DNA from: Tipula vernalis
Taxonomy: Eukaryota > Arthropoda > Insecta > Diptera > Tipulidae
DNA length: 64,000 nucleotides
Direction of reading: 5' to 3'
Assembly: GCA_958295665.1 (NCBI GenBank)
Contig: OY282559.1
Coordinates: 248,492,764-248,556,763 of the forward strand
In this document: positions 46,043-56,394 of the stretch, piece after piece
Numbering within the stretch: position 1 is the stretch's first letter
How the letters are laid out: every line of letters starts with the position of its first letter
Made by a program: the position numbers and the translations under genes
Notes under the pieces: model-generated
The model's database searches: none
Told to the model about the DNA's origin: nothing
What the model saw: only the letters and a program-made list of their open reading frames with translations

Positions 46043-47506
46043 TTTAGTGAAAATATATAAAGTGGAAAGACTAAGTGAATAAAAACTGTGTCATAAGTGA
46101 ACCCGTCGTAAAGGAAATAAAAGTGTTTTTTCTGTGTCATCTCTAGCTGAAAGGAAACTGCGAAGAGGAGTTGAAGTTCCGCCTTATTTCACAAATAAAT
46201 CCAACCGAACCAGCACACGACAGCATAATATCGGACTCAAACAGGTAACAAATTTCATTTATAAAATTTTTTTTGTGTTATTTGTTAACCCATTTTGGGC
46301 AAAATTATCCACTACAAGATAGAGATAAACCTGTCGATCTGTGCACTATAAGATAGGCACAGTAAAAAAAAAAGTTATTACTCGCTAATCGTAACATTGA
46401 TACGGAGGAAAATATTGTAGACGAAAACCTTGAAATGGACCAGATCAGTCAACAATTAAATTTGATTGCTGAACAACTGACAAAGTTAAGTCAGAAACAA
46501 ACGGAGCATGACGAGGTATTAACGTACCTCAATAATAAAATTGTGCAACCTGCACCTTTTGAACAAATCAAGGAAAACCGCATAACTTTAGATTTGTTCA
46601 GGATCCCTGATCCAATAAAATCAATTCCATCGTTTGATGGAAATAGAAAACCGGTTTCATCCTGGTTAAAAACAGCCGAGGATACCCGAAATCTTTTTAT
46701 ACCCTTAGGTACGGAACAACAATTTCGGGTGTATGTCCAAGCTATTGTAAATAAAATAGAGGCAAAGCTAAAGACATTTTATGTCTTGCTGGTAGTCCCG
46801 GAAGTTTCCAAGAAGTAAAGGGAATTCTGTTAGAAGCTTTAGGGGATGAACAAGAAATTCCCTTCTATAAGTCCCAATTATGGGCAAATAAACAAAACGA
46901 AAATATGTCAATTCACCTCTTTTACCAAAAAACAAAAGAAATCTTATTAAATATTAAGGCTGGAAACACACCGAATTAGACAAAACGTTTTTTTCTTGTC
47001 TTAAAGCGACTTGCGGCCAAAATGCATACGATTGTATAGTGCTATGCACACTGAATCAGGCAAAACAATTTTACGTCAAACATTTTGTTTCATAAAACAT
47101 AGAACGGCAAACATTGTACTGTGCTTTATGAGTCCATTCACACATAATAAAGCAAAATTGCATTAAGTCAAATTTGACTAATGAAACATGATTGAAGGTG
47201 ATCATACTCCGTAAATCAATGTGTTAATTCACACTGACACAAATCAAAGCAACACAAGACAAAACTGATTGAATCAAAAAAAAACTGTCTGAAGTCGTTT
47301 CGTGGTCGATGTTTTATAAATTAAAGTCCAAAAAAAATTGTATTAAAATACAATATACCTACAACAATATACCTACTTACAATATATACATATACCTACA
47401 ATATACCTACTGCCGAATCTTTAGGTTGGTTTATCATATTTTTAATATAATTTGCTTTGTGATTATTCAATTATAATATTATATAATTATTATTATTATA
47501 GCCCCG

Positions 47507-48950
47507 ATGGCGGAATGTGAAGGTGAGAAATTAATACTTTTAGTCCAATCCAGGCCGGCAATGTACAATTACAAAATTGAAGAACATGGCATTCGCAACA
47601 TAATTTCAAAGATGTGGGAAGATGTGGCCTAGGAAATGAATTGTAGTGGTAAGTATTAAGTATTTTTAATTAACTTTATTTGAAAAAAAAATGCATAATA
47701 CATAAAAATTAAACATAATTATTTTGCCATGGCACAGAGCCGGCAGGCGAATTGAAATAAGTCGTAAAATTATTTCGGACTGCGAGAGCAGTATTTGTGG
47801 CTTAATTGCTCTATCTCATTAATTGCTCTATCTCATAAATTTCGGCTGAGTTTAAGCAATTATAGACTTCGGCTATTGAGTTATTATCACGAAGTAAATT
47901 TAATGTATCATTCATTAACGCCTTTCCAAATGTGGAATGCTGGAAAAATCCTCCATCGCTGCTATGTCCGTAATCCCCTACATCAACACATACAAAATTT
48001 CCTTCTGCATTAACAACCGCTTGAAGTAAGATTGAATGGAAACTTTTATAGTTGTAAAATTCGGAGCCAGCAAAGGTGGGACGCTGCATACGAATATGCT
48101 TTCCATCGACAGCTCCGACGCAGTTGGGAAAGTTCCAATGTTTTTCAAATCCTTTACTTATTGCTTTCCAGTTTTGCAAATCTGGTTTTTGCATATATAT
48201 TGGCGAAACGAGTTTCCATACGATTGAGCGTGTCTCTATAACAATTGCTCTATTGAAGCTCCCAATCTAAATTGATAGTGCAGTGTACTGTAGTGATGCC
48301 CAGTTGCAAGAAACCTATAAATTATATATTAGTTAATATAATTAATTAAAATACTTGTTGTCATTTATCTCTATTTTCTTTATTTGTTATAATTTTTATG
48401 TTTCTATTTAGTTTCAGATTGCAAATCAAAGTGAACCGGTTTGCGGAAAAGCTACGCTAGAGTGGTAAGGGAGAATAAAGATATTGCTTCGGGATCGGCC
48501 AGCAAAAAGCGCAAAAAGTGGTATCTCAAGGAATCGATGGGCTTTTTAAAAGACTATATACACCAGCACAGAAATTCAACCAGCAATATGGATTTATCAA
48601 CCATCGAAGAACCATGTTCATCTATAGAGTATCCAAATTTAAATGATTTGCCCTTCGAAGACGATGATTCATTGTCAAATGAGCTGCGCCCTCCACTGGA
48701 AAAGCAGAGAAAAAATAGTAGCGCTTCAGACAAATTAGTAGAGCCAATGATCGACTACTTAAAAAGCAAATGTGCAAGAAAAAATGAGCCGGAGGATGCA
48801 ATGCTCATTTTTTTTAAATCTCGATTGCCGAATTCGGCAAAATTAAGCGAGCACAAGAAAAGGAAATTCAAAGCTCAAACATTGAATTCGTTGAATGAAT
48901 TTCTTGACGAAATGAAAACGGAAAGTAGTGAATATTACCTAATCGATTAG
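47507..48950 (+). pseudogene. MADF/BESS DNA-binding protein of the Harbinger element (two exons)
   Basis: PIF/Harbinger elements carry a second, Myb/MADF-type protein needed to bring transposase to the nucleus and DNA. Exon 1 (47507-47648) starts MAECEGEKLILLVQSRPAMY and ends before GTAAGTATT. Exon 2 (48418-48950) follows TTTAGTTTCAG and continues the MADF domain (TGLRKSYARVVRENKDIASG, KKRKKWYLKESMGFLKDYIH). It ends with a BESS motif (DAMLIFFKSRLPNSAKLSEH) and EFLDEMKTESSEYYLID. Two in-frame stops lie in the MADF domain: TAG at 47627 and TGA replacing a conserved Trp at about 48434. The intron houses the transposase's second exon on the other strand. Confidence 0.85.
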
Positions 48951-49233
48951 GTAACATTCATTACTTTCTTTAATTATAATTAACTAAAATAAATTTTTAC
49001 CTTAAAGTTACAAACAGTCTTTCCTTAGGAGTAATACTTTTTCTATAATTAGTGTCGAATTTCTGCAAACTTGCCCCAACAATATTCAATAACAAATCAA
49101 ACGTGGTTGGTTTCATCCGCTGATCGTATTGTATTGATGGTATGAACCCAAAATTTCTTTTATTTCGCTGTTTACTACACTTTCTAAAATAATATGCACA
49201 TAATACTAAATCATCCTCTGATTCCGACGACAT
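47811..49233 (-). pseudogene. Harbinger transposase (DDE_Tnp_4), two exons, truncated
   Basis: The transposase cuts the element ends. Exon 1 (49001-49233) begins MSSESEDDLVLCAYYFRKCS and ends KSITPKERLFVTL before donor GTAAAAATTT. Exon 2 (47811-48314) follows acceptor AATTTATAG with FLATGHHYSTLHYQFRLG. After a frameshift near 48245 it reads VIETRSIVWKLVSPIYMQKP, FPNCVGAVDGKHIRMQRPTF (first Asp) and VDVGDYGHSSDGGFFQHSTF (second Asp). It stops after IYEIEQLMR, so the third acidic residue and the end are lost. A 17-base tandem duplication lies at 47812-47845. The intron contains exon 2 of the MADF gene on the other strand. Confidence 0.88.
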
Positions 49234-49841
49234 TTTATATTCTATGAAATCAATTCACACCAACCTATAAAGCAACACGAGACAATTTGACTAAAAACAA
49301 TTTGTTTGATTGTATGTGCACTATGTTTAGAGAAATCGTCTTGCCTACTCGAACCAAAAACGTTTTACCTAATTCGGTGTGTTTCCAGCCTAAGTCACTA
49401 GCTAGACAAAATCAACTGTATAGCGGATCGTGGCAGGCAATTTGCGCTTTCATCGAAGAGGATGCGCATGCCGCCTTTATATCCGGGCTAAGTAAACCCT
49501 ATTTTGGTTATGCCCAAGCGGCTAAACCACGTAATATAGAACGAGCAACGCACTTATTTCAAATAATTCTAACAACCAAAACCTAATTCTCAACCTAGAT
49601 ATCAGGAACAATCAAAGATCAATTTTCAACCAAGAAATTAGAAACAACCAAATATAACGAAAACTCCTTGGCCAACGCAAGAAAAGAATGAACTCACTCC
49701 GATGGAAATCGATCCATCAATGCGTTCAAGGAGAATATTCAATAAAAATGTAGTTAACAACATTGAAATCCCAAATTATGTAGAGAAAGAACCGGATACA
49801 GAGGAAAATATAACTGTATAAAACGTTAATACAGAAAATTT

Positions 49842-50306
49842 TTGGGAAGATCAAAATTCAGAATCAGAGGATTAAACTTCCTACCTTACCTGAAATGTCA
49901 TAACAAAATGACAAGCCAAATCATTAAAATTCTCATTGACACAGGCGCAAACAAAAACATTATCAAATCAAATATAATCCCTAAACACCTTTTATTTTTA
50001 AAAGGTTTATCCGTAAAAAACCTGTTAGGAACCCAAAAAGTAACTAAAGTAGGAAAAATAAATTTTTTTGGTCATAATTTACCCTCAATACCATACTATG
50101 AATTAAAATTTCATGAATATTTTGACGGGATACTAGGGTCACAATCATTGGCTCAAATGAATGCTAACATTGATTTCAAATCTAGCACAATTTTTTTGAA
50201 CAATAACCATCGGAAATTTTATAGATATTACCCTAATGAATATTTTTACAACCATATAGTGACCTTCAATACAAAAATGGTGACTGCGGGTAACAACAGA
50301 ATATAA
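49842..50306 (+). pseudogene. Protease region of Gypsy copy B
   Basis: IIKILIDTGANKNIIKSNII gives the aspartic protease active site (DTG). The rest (DGILGSQSLAQMNANIDFKS) matches the protease end of 17.6-like elements. The frame stops at 50306, and the link to RT is frame-broken. Confidence 0.8.
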
Positions 50307-50519
50307 AAAAATTAATTGACAATATTGTTATAAATCCAGGATTATACAAATCCAAAAACTTTCAATCTACTATAAAAGTCTTAATTAATGATCCAGATTC
50401 GCTTTCGAAAACTTACCAAAACTAGACTTCCAAGCTTATGGGAATATGCCCATAGTTAAACAAACAATAGGCTTTCAGCCTAACCAGGAAAAACCACTTA
50501 TGCGAGAATGAAAAACAAA

Positions 50520-51775
50520 TTCTCATAAGTACAATTTATAATCACCAAACTGTAGTGTTGAAGCAGAATGAAAAACTCTCTGCAACAACGGTGATTAAAC
50601 ATAAAATTATTACAGACGATGAAACTCCTGTTTACACCAAAATGTATAGTTATCCCTATCATTTTAAACGTGACGAGGAGGAACACATACAAAAGATGTT
50701 GAACTCCAGCAGTCCCTATTCATCACCAATTTGAGTAGTACCAAAAGATCCTGATGCTTCAGGTCTCCGCAAGATCAGAGTGGTGATAGATTATCGAAAG
50801 TTGAATGATAAAACCGTAAATGATAAATTTCCAATACCTCAAATTGAAGAAATTCTGGATAGTTTAGGCAAGTATACTTATTTTACCACATTAGACTTGA
50901 AGTCAGGACTTCACCAGATCCCAATGGATCAAAATTCCCAATCGAAAACTGCATTTTCGATTGAAAAAGGTCATTTCGAATTCACTCGCATGCCATTCGG
51001 ACTTATAAACGGTCCAGCTACATTTCAGCGAGCTATGAATAATGTCCTGCACGGCTTAATCGGGAGAATTTGTTACGTATACCTGATGACATTATTATCG
51101 TAGGTTATAATCTAGAGAACCATATAAAAAATCTGTGTGATGTACTTAAACGGTTATCCCACTACAACTTAAAAATTCAGCTAGATAAATGCGAATTCCT
51201 AAAGAAGGAAACAGAATTTCTTGATCATATTATTACCCAGGAAGGAGTAAGACCAAACCCGGATAAGATCGAAAAAATACTTCAATGGTCGGTTCCAACC
51301 ACCCAGAAACAAATTAAGCAATTTCTTGGGTTATCAGGCTACAGGTTCATTCAGAATTATTCTCAAATAACCAAACCTATATGACAAAATTCCTATAGAA
51401 AGGCACAGTTATTAATGTCACTATGTTATAATGTTACTATGTTAAATCATTTGAAACCATATAAACGATTATCTCCACGGATCAAATTCTTGCCTATGCT
51501 GACTTTTCAAAACCCCCATCTTAACCACAGATGCATCCGAATTTGCACAAGGTGCTGTCCTTTCCCAAATGCACGATAACGTTGAAAGACCAATCGCTTT
51601 CGCGTCCAGACCGCTAAACATGAATAAAACCAGGTATGCGACAAACGAAAGAGAAGCGTTAGCCATAATCTGGGCTGTTAAAAAATATCAACCGTACCTC
51701 TACGGTAGGAAATTCAAGCTTCTTACATACCATAAACCCCCCCACAAAATTCTAAAATCCTACATTGGCGTCTAG
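50520..51775 (+). pseudogene. Reverse transcriptase and RNase H of Gypsy copy B
   Basis: Read in pieces: TVIKHKIITDDETPVYTKMY, SYPYHFKRDEEEHIQKML (RT entry), [60 protein letters not shown]. After a one-base loss near 51075 comes the [20 protein letters not shown] palm and thumb (NPDKIEKILQWSVPTTQKQI, FLGLSGYRFIQNYSQITKPI). RNase H follows with breaks (ASEFAQGAVLSQ at about 51535, [39 protein letters not shown]). A stop at about 50734 and several frame changes inactivate it, but it is less decayed than copy A. Confidence 0.88.
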
Positions 51776-51837
51776 AACTCGAGAACTTCGATTAAGACGT
51801 TGTTTATAAACAGGGTAAAACGAATGCGGTCAGCAGA

Positions 51838-52425
51838 ATGACAAATAATGAATTTAAAGAATTAAATTCACATGAAGCAAATGAATCAGAAAACGATTCA
51901 AATTTAAGACAAGCTCCAAGCGATTCAGAAACAATCCACGCAGCCGATAATTCCAACGATTATTATTTACAGTTTGCAGACCGCCAAATAAACTACTATA
52001 AAAATCAATTGATTTTCAAAATATCTAAACTCGATACTATCATAACCGAACAAGTATTTACCAATTTCAATCGAACCACCATCGTAAAAGAATTTTTTGA
52101 AAAAGACGAAATTACTAATTACATCAAACATTTTCACAATGGTAAACAAACCCCTAATAGAAAATTGGTCAAAATTGAAAAAATTTCCCACAACTTGCCC
52201 CTAATTGAAAATATTCAACATTGTAAGTGCAATACGACCATTAACAAGATTCCAAATCCTCCGTTTCCAAAAAACTTCTTCTGGATAATGTGCCCCATAC
52301 CTTGGGCTTATATGACCTATATAACTGAAACCTTGCTCAAATCTATGGGAGTGATTGTTATTTTGCCCATAATAGAAAATACTCAAAAGGTTTTATTGGA
52401 AATTCCTAAACATTTACATTTTACT
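51838..52425 (+). pseudogene. Post-RNase H spacer of Gypsy copy B and unassigned sequence
   Basis: The first 260 bases encode the same spacer as copy A (SNDYYLQFADRQINYYKNQL, IFKISKLDTIITEQVFTNFN). From about 52150 the frame stays open but no integrase motif appears (PFPKNFFWIMCPIPWAYMTY). This is either a replaced integrase or unrelated DNA joined here. It ends at the SINE insertion. Confidence 0.6.
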
Positions 52426-52437
52426 CCTTCTGAACTT

Positions 52438-52806
52438 TTTTTTTTTTTTGGTTTTAATCTATGCAATCTGTTCTGGGATCAAGGCACTCCCAACTCTTTC
52501 GCAGTTTACTTTTACCATCCTACTTTACGCAGTAGTAGCCAAATCGAGGACGTACGGCTATTCACACGTTTTGTATATACTACCTGCACATTGCATTAGC
52601 TTCATGCCAACCTATACTGTTGACATGAAAGATGGGTCGGCCCATGGATTCTGCGCTCTCAACAGGGGGTCATAGATGGGTTCATCTTCATCACCGATCG
52701 TAATCGTATGACGAAAAATGCCTTTGCATCCCGCCCCTATAGGGAATCGAACCCGGTACCTCCCGATCCAACCGCCGCAGCTTTAACCACTGCGCCGTTT
52801 GCTCGG
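52438..52806 (-). mobile_element. tRNA-derived SINE with poly-A tail and 13-bp target duplication
   Basis: On the minus strand the head is GGACCGAGCAAACGGCGCAG, with an A box GGCGCAGTGGTT (52785-52796) and B box GGTTCGATTCC (52743-52753) about 31 bases further on, as in a tRNA. The body (GGCCGACCCATCTTTCATG and on) ends in an A tail (T run 52436-52449 on the plus strand). TCCTTCTGAACTT flanks it at 52425-52437 and 52807-52819. An open frame on the plus strand is incidental. The SINE family is not one I can name. Confidence 0.92.
52743..52796 (-). promoter_or_regulatory. Internal RNA polymerase III promoter (A and B boxes) of the SINE
   Basis: GGCGCAGTGGTT fits the A-box consensus (TRGYNNARNGG) closely and GGTTCGATTCC matches the B box GGTTCGANTCC exactly. 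Spacing is tRNA-like. Confidence 0.85.
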
Positions 52807-52919
52807 TCCTTCTGAACTTGAAAGTATACCCTAATGGACTATTGAACTTTAAAACTTTTAAATTCACTTCGGTCTAAAAAGTCCAGAGTATTGAAATCCT
52901 GTCAAAAATGATCAAAAAT

Positions 52920-54175
52920 TCTGTTGGTCCAAAACTACTTTTCTCGACGTTTTGAAAATCCCTGAGTCAAAAAAAACAAAAAAAAAAAATATAAGTCCGT
53001 CTGTCTGGATGTCTGTATGTCCGTACCAATGGTATCTCGCGAACGGCTTGTTGAAGAATTTTTTTTTTTTGAACATCTATTTCTATGGTCAAGGCCGAGA
53101 TTTGAAAAGCTTTTGGAACCTGTGTGTCAAGAGGGTCGGGTATCTGCCATATGAAGTGACCCAAAACAGCTGATTATAGAAATATTTACCAATTTTTGAT
53201 GTATGCTGGTTTGAATATGGAATTGGGCATAGAGTTTGGGGTTGAGTTGAAGGTTAAGTTAGAACTCAATTTCCAGGTTGAGTTAAAGTTGAGTTGGAGT
53301 TTAAATAAGGTTGGATTATGATACAGTGAGCAGTTGACCAATTTTTTATATATAATGGTTTGAGGATTGAATTGAAAGAGAGTTTGCGGTTGGGTTGATG
53401 GTTGAGTTGGGGCCTTTTGCAGGTTGAATTGGGGTTGAGATGGTGTTGAGCCATTGTTTAGTGAGCAATCTATAAAATAAATTGAGTATTTGTATATATG
53501 TACAGCACGACTTGACCGATTTAAACCAAACCTTACACAAATGTTGTTTAAGACTTAAGAAAGGTCACTGTTATATCTCAAACCTCAAATTGAACCTTTT
53601 ACATTTCAAATTAAACCTTTAGCAAATTAAATGAATGGCCAATTAGGATGGAACTTATCTATTTCTTAACTGATCTATTTCTTAGTGAAATTTAACTTCG
53701 GCGATGGAAATGGGATTCTAAAATGAGTTTTGGATGAAATTCTGGAATATGGTGGAACTTGGCTATTTCTCAACCAATTATTATGACATTAGACAGGTGC
53801 GTTGGAAATGAGATTCTAAAATGATTTTTGGATGAAGTTCTGGAATATGGCCAATATGAGGGAACTTGTATCTTTCTCAACCGATTATGGTGAAATGTGA
53901 TATGTGCGTTGGAAATGGGATTCTACTCTTCCATTCTATGGAACTTGCCTATTTTTTAATCAATTGTGATGAAATTCGCACATTGGAAATGGGATTCTAA
54001 AATAATTTTTGAGATGAATGCTTTTTGAGAATGATGTTATTAAAGGTAACTCAACACTAGGGATTGATTGATTCGGGAGTTAGTTTGAGTTAACTTGATA
54101 TAATCTCACGAATGCATGTAATACAGACCGAAGCTCTGATTACCTCGTGAGGTTTCAACCCTTTATATTGTAACT
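52920..54175 (+). repeat. Minisatellite-bearing repeat element, third copy
   Basis: Begins near CTTTTCTCGACGTTTTG / CCCTGAGTC and has a GTCCGTCTGTCTGG tract at about 52995. The GAGTTG minisatellite follows at 53220-53460, then four to five units of GGAAATGGGATTCTA with ACCGATTATGGTGAAAT (53690-54010), and the end GGGATTGATTGATTCGGGAG, GACCGAAGC, CAACCCTTTATAT. It is the inverted counterpart of 12190-13415. Confidence 0.75.
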
Positions 54176-54179
54176 TTAG

Positions 54180-55885
54180 CGTTTGCTTCGATATTTTCTA
54201 GGTTTTTCACGTTTCAGCAATTTGTAGAGGTCTTATAAATGTATGTGACATAGGAACAATATGAACTCTATAAAATCAAATTTACAAACGTTTTTTAAAA
54301 ATGTCTAAATTTTTCCAGAACATTTATTAAACAAATATAAAAAAAATAACAAAGTTGACAATCCGAATGATCAGTGTCAATTTATTTAAGAAAAGAAAAC
54401 GGAAGCAAACATCTTTAATGCCATTTTCCCACTGCATATAGTAAGTACCTGCAAACAGAACAATTGAATATTCATAAAGTACAAGTGATATGTGTTCTAT
54501 ATTTTCAAATATCCTAATAATAAGAAGGATAATAGACAGGACAATAAGATACTGTTTGTAAATTTTTTTTCTGATTTGATTCGATTGAGATGTTTACGAA
54601 AAGGGTCAACGTGGGAAATGTTTATGTTTTTTTTTTTTTTTGTATGTATGCGTTGGTATTAAATTCACATAAATAGCATACTTAAAAATTTAATATCTGA
54701 TGTTTTCTTTTGAAATTAGCTTATGTTGTGGGAAATTTGATTTTTGGCCATTGTGTGCCAAATTTTTCTGCATAAAATGATATAAACAAATTCCCGAAGG
54801 ATATCGCAAATTTAATATTCCCGTATTGCATATAGGATTAAAGCACCTGCTGTTTTTTTTTTTCATATTTTGTCTCATCCTTGTATACCCTTTCTTATTA
54901 TATGCTTCTTAAAGACAAGAAAAGATTTTAAATATTTGCAAAAAACGAAGATTTTTGATAATAGAAATATGAAATATAAGGATCGTATTCTTTGTAATTT
55001 TGTTTGATACAAAATCGTTTAAGAGGATTTAATGATTTAAGATTATAACAGAGCAACAACAAAAACCACCACAAAATATGTTTTTAATAATTGTTTTTAT
55101 CATAAATTTAAATCGCATAATTACCCCCGCACTAAATACAATTTTTAAGAATTATTTTGTACATACACATATCATTAGATGCGAATTTTGTGGTCGAGAT
55201 TGTTTAACACTGTATATTATGTACGGTCAATGTGTACGTACAAAGGCTACAATTCCACAGAGATATGACTTGCGAATTTTGCAGTGAATGTGCTTACTGT
55301 ATATTATATGCATTATGACCGAATAGTACAATGCAATTTTCAGGAAGCGATTTTCTGCCATGTAATCGTTGTAACATTAATAAGAAGGAAAACATGAAGC
55401 ATGCACACAAAAATATTTAAATTTGTGTAAATGGACAATGGAATACGTAAAATTTGTAAAAAATAACTTTTGTAAGAAAAAAATTTTACAGCAGTTATTG
55501 AAGCATGGAGTGGACCATTATTCAAACAAACCATGATCGAAATGCGAAACAAAATTGACTTGTGTGCAATTCTTTGTTATAAATCAGTGAATTTCTGTAA
55601 TAAAATGGCTTCCACTGAACCTCACTCACAAAATAAAATTTGGCTGAATTTCCAAAGTTTGTGAATTTGTTTGATATTATCCAAAGTGTTCACAGTTTAT
55701 CAACCAAAAACGTATGTAACACGAATGACTTATACCGATAGCGATTCCGACTGCATTTTGGATCATTTTCTGAAGCATGATTTTTACCCTTAATTTAGGC
55801 AATAAAAGTGTAAAAAAACAATAATTATTGCGTGCCTAACACTGAAAATGTAATAAAACAAAATTCTTTCATTTAAAGGATTTAG
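54180..55885. other. AT-rich sequence without recognisable genes
   Basis: No coding similarity. A tandem-like pair with GCGAATTTTG and ACTGTATATTAT occurs at about 55182-55230 and 55272-55306. A 69-codon frame at 55078-55287 contains CEFCGRDCLTLYIMYGQC but is overlapped by that repeat and is not convincing. Confidence 0.45.
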
Positions 55886-55889
55886 ATTA

Positions 55890-56390
55890 GTAGATCGCGG
55901 TGGCTATGGAATAGTACCTCCTTTTCTGGTCTAATTTCGACGTGTTTGAGACACGTCATCAAGTAATCCAGCTAAGACATTATGTAGGAAACTGAGATAA
56001 ACTGCCCCACTGATCCGACGTGGTAGTTCATCAGCTATTCCCGCCCTCATATTCATTCTAAATAGGTGTTGGAAATGACTAAGCTGCACAGTTTTCGAAT
56101 TTTTACGGACATAATAATGCAAATTATGGATGTTGAATATCCTTACCTTTCTAAAGCGTGTCTCATCGCTCCATAAAATGTTGTAAAAAATTGCATGTTT
56201 CTTAGTTGTGGTGCATCATTTTTCGCGTTCCAAATACGATGGAACTCGTACCGTGCCGATAATCGACAGAGAAGGAGACTCGGGTCTGTAGGCCTGCCTC
56301 TAAGTCTACAATCAAATCGCGGGACAGAAGCAGAAATGAGGCTGATCACTCCACTTGGGTCACCAAACCTGAGTTAACAAAGCGGAATTA
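55890..56390 (-). pseudogene. Mariner/IS630-like transposase relic
   Basis: Minus-strand pieces read RYEFHRIWNAKNDAPQLRNM (before the DDE core) and HYYVRKNSKTVQLSHFQHLF, RMNMRAGIADELPRRISGAV, YLSFLHNVLAGLLDDVSQT. These match the catalytic region of DUF4817-type mariner-like transposases. A gap of several residues after GIAD and a frame change at about 56135 are present. No terminal repeats are found. Confidence 0.65.
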
Positions 56391-56394
56391 AAGC

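Larger units (their letters stand above)
46958..49390. mobile_element. PIF/Harbinger transposon inserted in gag
   Basis: Terminal inverted repeats begin GGCTGGAAACACACCG and end with the complement CGGTGTGTTTCCAGCC; the match continues inward (AATTAG, AAAACG). The 3-bp target duplication TAA stands at 46955-46957 and 49391-49393, as typical for PIF/Harbinger. The element is 2433 bp and encodes a DDE_Tnp_4 transposase on the minus strand and a MADF/BESS protein on the plus strand. Both genes are damaged. Confidence 0.93.
46435..49590 (+). pseudogene. Gag of Gypsy copy B, split by a Harbinger element
   Basis: The first part starts at 46435 (MDQISQQLNLIAEQLTKLSQ, coiled-coil-like; IPSFDGNRKPVSSWLKTAED). 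It passes a frame change near 46790 (GSFQEVKGILLEALGDEQEI) and stops at the transposon insertion at 46957. It resumes at 49394 (SLARQNQLYSGSW, FIEEDAHAAFISGLSKPYFG, AAKPRNIERATHLF). The reading frame is in register across the insertion once one copy of the duplicated TAA target is discounted. A minor frame defect exists before the insertion. Confidence 0.85.

Noticed and set aside
52448..52675. Plus-strand frame ending in HGFCALNRGS
   Set aside because: Lies antisense to the SINE body and begins in its poly-T tail.
55078..55287. Small Cys-containing frame (CEFCGRDC)
   Set aside because: Overlaps a local direct repeat, has no homologue known to me and no splice or promoter signals.
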